DNA from: Nitrospirota bacterium
Lineage (GTDB): Bacteria; Nitrospirota; Thermodesulfovibrionia; Thermodesulfovibrionales; Magnetobacteriaceae
Length of the DNA stretch: 5,150 nucleotides
NCBI GenBank assembly: GCA_015233265.1
Contig: JADFXZ010000048.1
Span: 8,968 to 14,117, forward strand
Direction: 5' to 3'
Below are positions 1 to 3,981 of the stretch, one piece after another. Position 1 is the stretch's first letter. Each line of letters opens with the position of its first letter. The notes under the pieces were generated by a model. The model ran no database searches. It was not told where the DNA came from and saw only the letters and a program-made list of their open reading frames with translations. Made by a program: the position numbers and the translations under genes.

Positions 1-415
1 CAACTTTCTTGGTCATCGCCTTGAGTTTATCGATAACGGCGGTTACGGCCTTTTCCATGCCGCGCTTGAGATCCATCGAGTGCGCGCCCGCTACGACGTT
101 CTTTACGCCCTCTTTGTAGATGGCGTGGGCAAGCACTGTTGCAGTTGTCGTGCCGTCACCGGCGGTGTCAGACGTCTTTGATGCAACCTCCTTTAACAAC
201 TGCGCGCCCATGTTCTGGAACGGGTCTTTCAGCTCTATCTCCTTTGCCACCGTTACGCCGTCTTTGGTGATTGTGGGTGAGCCGTATTTCTTGTCGATAA
301 TCGCGTTTCTGCCCTTCGGGCCAAGTGTTGCCTTTACAGCAGTGGCAAGTACGGTTATTCCCTCAAGGATTTCCCTTCTTGCCGCCTCGTCAAAAAGTAA
401 CTGTTTAGCTGCCAT
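1..415 (-). CDS. groEL: Chaperonin GroEL (60 kDa, Hsp60), N-terminal part only
   Basis: This is the large chaperonin subunit, which forms a double ring of fourteen subunits and folds cytoplasmic proteins with ATP and the GroES cap. The first 138 codons are visible and the gene runs off the left edge. The sequence shows the equatorial-domain ATP site: the LGPKGRN loop at residues 31-37, TKDGVTVA at 50-57, and GDGTTTATVLA at 86-96 with the catalytic Asp87 in its usual place. The NPM commonly seen before DLKRG is HSM here (AGAHSMDLKRG, about residues 111-121). The ATG at 415-413 is chosen because it gives the canonical MAAKQLLFDEAARR start and has AGGAGG six bases upstream. It follows groES by 10 bases and is co-transcribed with it from the CIRCE-controlled promoter. 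The identification is near certain; the C-terminus cannot be assessed. Confidence 0.97.
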   Translation of the reverse strand, partial: MAAKQLLFDEAARREILEGITVLATAVKATLGPKGRNAIIDKKYGSPTITKDGVTVAKEIELKDPFQNMGAQLLKEVASKTSDTAGDGTTTATVLAHAIYKEGVKNVVAGAHSMDLKRGMEKAVTAVIDKLKAMTKKV

Positions 416-421
416 TTATTC

Positions 422-427
422 CCTCCT
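422..427 (-). promoter_or_regulatory. groEL ribosome binding site overlapping the groES stop
   Basis: AGGAGG lies six bases before the groEL ATG, a perfect anti-16S match at good spacing. It shares bases with the groES stop codon TAG (428-426), so ribosomes ending groES stop on the groEL initiation site. This suggests translational coupling of the two subunits (inference). Confidence 0.8.
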
Positions 428-686
428 ATCCTATTATTCCTAAGACATCTTCTTCTTTGATTATCAAATAATCAACACTGTCGATCTGAACCTTCGAGCC
501 GGAGTACTTATCGAAAAATACCTCGTCCCCAACCTTCAGCTCTTTGACCTCTGAACCTATTGCCTCAACCTTACCGCGCTGCGGCTTCTCTTTTGCCGTA
601 TCCGGTACATATAACCCGCCGGCAGTCCTCTCCAGCTCTTCCTTGTAGCTGACAAACACACGCTCTTTTAATGGTTTAAACTTCAT
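426..686 (-). CDS. groES: Co-chaperonin GroES (10 kDa, Hsp10), short-roof variant
   Basis: GroES is the seven-subunit cap that closes the GroEL folding chamber in the cytoplasm. The protein is 86 residues, against about 95-97 for typical family members. It has the family opening (KPLKERVFV), a mobile loop at about residues 16-33 carrying the GGLYVPDTA motif that contacts GroEL, then KPQRGKVEAIG, KVGDEVFFDKYSG, and the usual ending IIKEEDVLGIIG. The missing length lies between AIG and KVGD. Only about 6 residues (SEVKEL) remain there, where E. coli GroES has about 15, so the beta-hairpin forming the roof of the dome is largely absent. The ATG at 686 is preceded by AAGGGAG at nine bases. It is the first gene of the groESL operon, downstream of a promoter and CIRCE operator. 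The reading frame is intact, so the deletion looks natural rather than a sequencing error. Confidence 0.97.
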   Translation of the reverse strand: MKFKPLKERVFVSYKEELERTAGGLYVPDTAKEKPQRGKVEAIGSEVKELKVGDEVFFDKYSGSKVQIDSVDYLIIKEEDVLGIIG

Positions 687-695
687 AGAGTCACG

Positions 696-702
696 CTCCC
701 TT
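696..702 (-). promoter_or_regulatory. groES ribosome binding site
   Basis: AAGGGAG lies nine bases upstream of the groES ATG on the minus strand. It supports the chosen start, which also matches the family N-terminus. Confidence 0.6.
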
Positions 703-710
703 TGTTGTTA

Positions 711-737
711 TTAGCACTCACACCGAGTGATTGCTAA
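711..737 (-). promoter_or_regulatory. CIRCE operator (HrcA binding site) of groESL
   Basis: The 27-base inverted repeat has arms TTAGCACTC (711-719) and GATTGCTAA (729-737) separated by nine bases, exactly the CIRCE layout TTAGCACTC-N9-GAGTGCTAA. One base departs from the consensus, in the promoter-proximal arm (T instead of G at 731 on the plus strand). CIRCE is the operator for HrcA, which represses groESL and dnaK operons at normal temperature and releases them on heat shock. The site begins just downstream of the -10 box and covers the predicted start point and early leader, as expected for repression. hrcA itself is not in the window. Confidence 0.95.
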
Positions 738-738
738 T

Positions 739-767
739 AATATAACACATATAGTTACACATTGCAA
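739..767 (-). promoter_or_regulatory. sigma-70/sigma-A type promoter of groESL
   Basis: On the minus strand, TTGCAA (-35; 767-762) and TATATT (-10; 744-739) are separated by exactly 17 bases. A run of seven A residues (777-771) just upstream of the -35 may act as an UP element. The predicted start is near 732, inside the CIRCE, giving a leader of about 45 bases before groES. Its position next to CIRCE makes the call strong, although the start point has not been measured. Confidence 0.8.
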
Positions 768-886
768 GTATTTTTTTAGAGCACACCAAAATTATTTTTG
801 CGGCAGGGCAAGCGTTATCATGATAGAAGGAATTTCAGCGCCCTGCGCCCCGACGGTAATAGTAAGTTACGAAAACATAAAGGAGG

Positions 887-960
887 CATTCTTCGACAAG
901 CTCAGGATGATTCGTCTATTGATGATTCTAAGAGCAGCATTCTGAGCCTGTCGAAGGATG
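887..960. repeat. Imperfect inverted repeat, REP-like, downstream of the chemoreceptor gene
   Basis: The left arm (887-909) and right arm (938-960) are inverted copies of a 23-base unit matching at 20 positions, with the core CTTCGACARGCTCAG. They are separated by 28 bases. The spacer edge holds a direct repeat GATGATTC at 906-913 and 921-928. The unit resembles a short interspersed palindromic repeat seen between genes in many environmental bacteria (from memory, not searched). It lies 41 bases past the chemoreceptor stop, so in RNA it could fold into a stem that ends or stabilises that transcript. There is no clear U-tract, so a classical terminator is not shown. The rest of the gap between groES and the receptor gene (768-886, 961-1000) holds no gene that I can support. 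Confidence 0.7.
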
Positions 961-1000
961 GCCATCTTAAGATATAAAGACAGTGACAAATAACTGCGCT

Positions 1001-2671
1001 CTACATCAATCTCCTGGCAGACTTGCCAAAGCCGACAGCCTCCCCTTGACCCGTCTTAAAGCCGGATACCGCAGACCTCAGCTCACCGGCTATTTCCTTG
1101 AAGGAGCTGACCTCTGTCATCACATTGTCTGACATGTGCAGAATATCTTTTGAAATGTTCGAGGATTTTTCGATATTATCGGCAACCTCAGCGCTGGCCG
1201 CAGACTGCTCCTCTACGGAGGCCGCTATCTGGGTGATTTGGTCGGCCACGCTCTGCACTGATTGTACCATCTGATGCAGGATTTCACCCACTTCCTTAAT
1301 AGAGCCTGTTGCATGATTGACCTTTTCAGATGCCTCGGACATTGACTGCGTGGTCTTGTCTGAGTCCTCTTTGACTGTGGCAATCTTATGAGAAATTTCA
1401 TCTGTGGCCTTGATTGTCCGCTCGGCCAGTTTTCTTACCTCGTCGGCAACAACGGCAAATCCACGCCCCTGCTCGCCTGCCCTTGCGGCCTCGATTGCGG
1501 CATTGAGCGCAAGGAGGTTTGTCTGGTCTGCGATGTCCTTAATGACCACTAAGATATTGCTGATCTCAAAGACGCTGTTATTGAGGCTTCCTACCATGCC
1601 GGAGAGTTCTATGGTGGATTCATAGACCTCGTTGAATATTCCCACGGCCGTATCAGCGGCCTCTTTACCCTTGGTGGCAGTCTGCATTGAGGAATTGCTT
1701 GTCTCTGAGGCAACGGAGGCATTTCTTGCTATGTCTATGATGGTGGCGCTCATTTGCTCGGCGGCTGTTGCTATGGTCATCGCCTGTTCGGACTGGTTTG
1801 ACGCCCCACTAGACATTTGTGAGGCCTTATCTGTCAGCGCCCCGACCTTTGCAAAGAAATGCTCTGAGGAATTGTAAATTTGGGCGATTATATCTCTGAG
1901 CGCATCGTGCATAACCTTCATATTTGACGCAAGAACGCATATTTCATTTTTTCCTTCACACGAAATTTCTCCGGTTAAGTCCCCTTGGGCTATTAATTTA
2001 ACCTCTTCAACCATCCCAGTCAGCGGCCCACAGATGCTTCTGCATATAAACGTTGACAAAACCCCCAATATAATAACTACAATCAGCGTAACGGCAATCC
2101 CCTTTGCCACCGCCTGTCTTAGGGCTGCGCTTACGTCGTCTATATATATGCCAGTTCCAACTATCCAGCCCCACGGCTCGAATCCCTTCACAAATGACAC
2201 CTTTTCCACAGGACTGCTAAAGTCCGGCTTTGCCCACAAGTAATAGACAAAACCCTCCTTGTTCTTTCTTACCGCATCTACAAACTCCACGAACAGGCGT
2301 TTGCCGTTTGGGTCCTTAAAATCCGATAAATCCTTGCCGTCAAGTTCAGATTTATACGGGTGCATTACCATCTTCGGGTGCATGTCGTTGATCCAAAAAT
2401 ATTCTTTCTCATTATATCTGAGCGTCTTAATCAAGTCTATTGCGCGAGATTTCGCCTCTGCCTCTGTGATTTTACCGTCTTTAAATTGTTTGTAACAGTT
2501 ATCGACAACGCCGTAGGCCGTCTCCACAAGCTGTTTAGTCCGCTGCTGTCTGTCAGACATAAGAGTCTCTTTATAAAAATATCCATTGACGGCAATATTT
2601 ATGGCAAACCCTACAACGGCAATAAACAACATTAACCAAAGCCTGTGGCTGATTTTAAGATTACTCAACAT
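1001..2671 (-). CDS. Methyl-accepting chemotaxis protein with single Cache (sCache_2-like) sensor
   Basis: This is an inner-membrane chemoreceptor that senses a periplasmic ligand and controls CheA through CheW. The start is set at the ATG at 2671 (556 residues), with AAGGGGG five bases upstream. An ATG eight codons earlier lacks such a site. Domains in order: TM1 at about 11-29; an extracytoplasmic Cache domain at about 34-185, with the sCache_2-type motifs EYFWINDMHPKMVMHP (90-105), DPNGKRLF and PWGWIVGTGIYIDDV (166-180); TM2 at about 191-209; HAMP at about 210-265; and the coiled-coil signalling domain. The highly conserved hairpin tip is present (379-418: DIADQTNLLALNAAIEAARAG, then GRGFAVVADEVRKLAERT). 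Glu/Gln pairs in TAAEQMSATI (302-311) and in EEQSAAS near the C-terminus are plausible methylation sites. There is no CheR/CheB-tethering pentapeptide; the protein ends GKSARRLM. sCache_2 domains often bind small organic acids, but the ligand cannot be read here. No che or flagellar gene is adjacent. Confidence 0.95.
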   Translation of the reverse strand: MLSNLKISHRLWLMLFIAVVGFAINIAVNGYFYKETLMSDRQQRTKQLVETAYGVVDNCYKQFKDGKITEAEAKSRAIDLIKTLRYNEKEYFWINDMHPKMVMHPYKSELDGKDLSDFKDPNGKRLFVEFVDAVRKNKEGFVYYLWAKPDFSSPVEKVSFVKGFEPWGWIVGTGIYIDDVSAALRQAVAKGIAVTLIVVIILGVLSTFICRSICGPLTGMVEEVKLIAQGDLTGEISCEGKNEICVLASNMKVMHDALRDIIAQIYNSSEHFFAKVGALTDKASQMSSGASNQSEQAMTIATAAEQMSATIIDIARNASVASETSNSSMQTATKGKEAADTAVGIFNEVYESTIELSGMVGSLNNSVFEISNILVVIKDIADQTNLLALNAAIEAARAGEQGRGFAVVADEVRKLAERTIKATDEISHKIATVKEDSDKTTQSMSEASEKVNHATGSIKEVGEILHQMVQSVQSVADQITQIAASVEEQSAASAEVADNIEKSSNISKDILHMSDNVMTEVSSFKEIAGELRSAVSGFKTGQGEAVGFGKSARRLM

Positions 2672-2676
2672 TGCAA

Positions 2677-2683
2677 CCCCCTT
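2677..2683 (-). promoter_or_regulatory. Ribosome binding site deciding the chemoreceptor start
   Basis: AAGGGGG lies five bases before the ATG at 2671. The alternative in-frame ATG at 2695 would place this sequence inside the coding region and has no purine-rich site of its own. The shorter protein is therefore preferred. Confidence 0.55.
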
Positions 2684-2722
2684 ATACTGTACCATTTAAG
2701 ATAACAAATTATGACTGGCGCA

Positions 2723-2731
2723 ATTATATCA
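2723..2731 (-). promoter_or_regulatory. Possible extended -10 promoter for the chemoreceptor gene
   Basis: On the minus strand TGATATAAT combines a perfect -10 hexamer TATAAT (2728-2723) with an upstream TG, the extended -10 signature. No good -35 lies at 16-18 bases. The start would be near 2716, giving a leader of about 45 bases. It lies in the 108-base gap after queE, so the receptor may be transcribed independently of queE. This is moderate to weak evidence from sequence alone. Confidence 0.35.
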
Positions 2732-2779
2732 CAGCAAGTATAAAATTATCTACATCCCGCGCGCCCTGCAACACCGGCA

Positions 2780-3424
2780 TCAGACGCCCCTTACGTCAGG
2801 GCCGAAGATATATTTGTGCAGCTGAACATTCAGCCTTACGGCAAGCCTGTCTTCAATTATCCACTTTATAAGGGTTGCAGCGTCCAGAGATGTATCAACC
2901 GGCGACATCAGAACTGTGCAAATGTTATCTATATCATACTGACGGACTATCTCTACCGCCCATGTGTAGTCATCCCGTGATCCTATGACAAACTTCACCT
3001 CGTCACTGCGTCTCAACCGCGATATATTAGCATAATCGTTATGCAGGGCCATACCGCTTGAGGGCGTCTTAATATCCATTATGACTGTAGATAAGGGGAT
3101 GGCCGTTAATCTGCTTATATCTAATGATCCGTTGGTCTCGATAAGAACACGAATACCCATGTCTGCTAGTATTGCAACGAGGGCTGGGGTCTCATCGTGC
3201 AAAAGCGGCTCACCACCTGTGATTTCAACAAGGCGCATACCGGCGCTGACGGCCTTTTCAACGATTTGCTCAACGGTCATCGCAGCGCCGCCTTCATAGG
3301 CATATGTAGTGTCGCAGTAGCTGCATCGCAGGTTACATCCGGTCAGCCGGATAAACGTACAGGGCAGCCCAGCATAGGAGGATTCCCCCTGAATGCTTGT
3401 GAAGATTTCACATACACTAAACAC
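2780..3424 (-). CDS. queE: 7-carboxy-7-deazaguanine synthase (radical SAM enzyme)
   Basis: QueE converts 6-carboxy-5,6,7,8-tetrahydropterin to 7-carboxy-7-deazaguanine, the ring-contracting step on the way to preQ0 and queuosine in tRNA. It is a cytoplasmic radical SAM protein using a [4Fe-4S] cluster. The 214-residue protein has the family opening IFTSIQGES (7-15), the cluster motif CNLRCSYCDT with Cys30, Cys34 and Cys37 in the canonical CX3CX2C spacing, the SAM-binding ITGGEPLL (68-75), ETNGS (96-100), DIKTPSSG (117-124), and the C-terminal NVQLHKYIFGP signature. Length is normal for the bacterial family. Translation starts at GTG (3424); an in-frame stop lies a few codons upstream. GAGGAG is 11 bases before the start, a rather long spacing. 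Other queuosine genes (queD, queC, queF) are not in view. The gene sits immediately downstream of a repeat-rich region that may affect its expression. Confidence 0.95.
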   Translation of the reverse strand: MFSVCEIFTSIQGESSYAGLPCTFIRLTGCNLRCSYCDTTYAYEGGAAMTVEQIVEKAVSAGMRLVEITGGEPLLHDETPALVAILADMGIRVLIETNGSLDISRLTAIPLSTVIMDIKTPSSGMALHNDYANISRLRRSDEVKFVIGSRDDYTWAVEIVRQYDIDNICTVLMSPVDTSLDAATLIKWIIEDRLAVRLNVQLHKYIFGPDVRGV

Positions 3425-3429
3425 TCGTG

Positions 3430-3942
3430 TTATTGCTCCTCAAGGGCAAACGCATTTGAAATTATCAATGCTGATTTCGTCCTCTGGATTCCTGCTTTCG
3501 CAGGAATGACAAGATCAAAAAAACAAGGAAAAGACAGATATAACGAAGCAATATAACACCTAAAAATCTCATTCCATTGCTTTTTTTTGTCATTCCTGCG
3601 AAAGCAGGAATCCAGGAAAGCATCGGTCAGGGCAAAAATATAGGCAATTTCTGACTGATTTTTCAAATGCGATTGCCCTGATTCCTCCTCGTTGACATCG
3701 CTGCGCGGTTGTGGTAATATAGGAGTAGAAGATTCGCTCTGGGCTCTCCGCAAGGCATCACCATCAAGAGCAGTGGACAGGGTGGTGGGTGGCAGTGAGG
3801 TGGGTGGCTCTAATCCATCGTGAGAAGGAGGTCGCGGACTTCTCTCCCAGAGGGTGTCTCCTAATTTGATAAAAGATTTACTGCTCATATTAGGATGTCC
3901 GATAGTTATCTCGTAATGATCGCCTTTTTCATTTGGTCTCAA
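3430..3942 (-). CDS. Doubtful hypothetical ORF spanning the repeat region
   Basis: This is an open frame of 170 codons from TTG at 3942 (alternatively ATG at 3888), with no convincing ribosome binding site at either start. I recognise no domain. Its C-terminal half is largely translated repeat: DSCFRRND and VIPAKAGIQ are the usual readings of the 27-29 base palindrome found in many genomes as spurious protein. The middle is proline-rich, read from a G-rich direct repeat. In favour of a real gene, the frame stays open from the nnr stop (3984-3982, same frame) to a TAA at 3432-3430. That stop is five bases before the queE GTG, and the queE Shine-Dalgarno sequence lies inside the last codons. 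The N-terminal part, about residues 1-35, looks somewhat protein-like and could be a decayed gene fragment. I judge it more likely non-coding or degraded than a functional gene. Confidence 0.2.
   Translation of the reverse strand: MRPNEKGDHYEITIGHPNMSSKSFIKLGDTLWERSPRPPSHDGLEPPTSLPPTTLSTALDGDALRRAQSESSTPILPQPRSDVNEEESGQSHLKNQSEIAYIFALTDAFLDSCFRRNDKKKQWNEIFRCYIASLYLSFPCFFDLVIPAKAGIQRTKSALIISNAFALEEQ
3484..3512 (+). repeat. REP-like palindromic unit, left copy
   Basis: This unit is a hairpin in itself: ATTCCTGC (3488-3495) pairs with GCAGGAAT (3500-3507) around a four-base loop. Read on the minus strand the loop is GAAA, a stable GNRA tetraloop. It is flanked by CTGG and GAC. The same unit recurs inverted at 3587-3615 with no mismatch over 29 bases. 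The sequence is of a widely distributed intergenic repeat type commonly mistranslated as FRRND or VIPAKAGIQ (established pattern, recalled not searched). Confidence 0.85.
3587..3615 (-). repeat. REP-like palindromic unit, right inverted copy
   Basis: This is a perfect reverse complement of the unit at 3484-3512, 74 bases away. Read on the plus strand it forms an 8-base stem with a GAAA tetraloop. The two units together can form either two small hairpins or one long 29-base stem, the arrangement known as a REP doublet (REPIN). Confidence 0.85.
3781..3808 (+). repeat. G-rich direct repeat, possible two-layer quadruplex
   Basis: GGTGGGTGGC occurs at 3784-3793 and again at 3799-3808, a 15-base period, preceded by a further GGT at 3781. 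The run of GG and GGG pairs separated by single T residues could form a two-tetrad quadruplex on the plus strand. On the minus strand it is C-rich and gives the proline-rich part of the doubtful ORF. Apart from this, 3680-3981 shows no gene or signal that I can support. Confidence 0.5.
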
Positions 3943-3981
3943 CTCTATTGGCCTATTGCCGCCACAACAATTCCATGTACA

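Larger units (their letters stand above)
3443..3679. repeat. Nested palindromic element upstream of queE (REPIN/MITE-like)
   Basis: The two ends are inverted copies of a 19-base sequence (3443-3461 and 3661-3679) matching at 18 positions, with the core CGCATTTGAAA. Inside them lie two perfectly inverted REP-like hairpins (3484-3512 and 3587-3615). Further in, a 7-base inverted pair AAGCAAT/ATTGCTT (3546-3552, 3576-3582) and facing A- and T-rich runs continue the symmetry. The region between outer and inner arms is only loosely similar and differs in length (22 versus 45 bases). No transposase gene and no target duplication are evident. A REP doublet that grew inside an older inverted repeat, or a small non-autonomous element, would both fit (inference). 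The queE ribosome binding site lies just outside the left end. Confidence 0.65.

Noticed and set aside
120..443. Plus-strand open frame opposite groEL
   Set aside because: It is the antisense shadow of groEL, whose own frame carries clear conserved ATP-site motifs; no ribosome site or recognisable protein is seen.
803..846. GCAGGGC/GCCCTGC inverted pair and the TATCATGATA palindrome (816-825) within its loop
   Set aside because: The stem is seven bases with a 30-base loop and no U-tract, so it is neither a convincing terminator nor an operator; likely chance.
727..945. 72-codon plus-strand open frame between groES and the chemoreceptor gene
   Set aside because: It overlaps the groESL promoter, CIRCE and the inverted repeat, has no recognisable protein content, and its 3' part is repeat sequence.
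1404..2635. Several plus-strand open frames opposite the chemoreceptor gene
   Set aside because: They mirror a well-conserved receptor coding frame on the minus strand and show no family motifs.
3197..3556. 119-codon plus-strand open frame over the queE start and the repeat
   Set aside because: It is antisense to queE at its 5' end, and its 3' end reads through the palindrome (WIPAFAGMT), a typical repeat-derived spurious protein.
3511..3588. Promoter for queE within the repeat spacer
   Set aside because: TATATT-like -10 boxes exist on the minus strand, but none has a credible -35 at 16-18 bases; the AT-rich spacer makes chance matches likely.
3443..3679. Reading the repeats as a CRISPR array
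   Set aside because: Only two units occur, in inverted and not direct orientation, with no regular spacers and no cas genes nearby.
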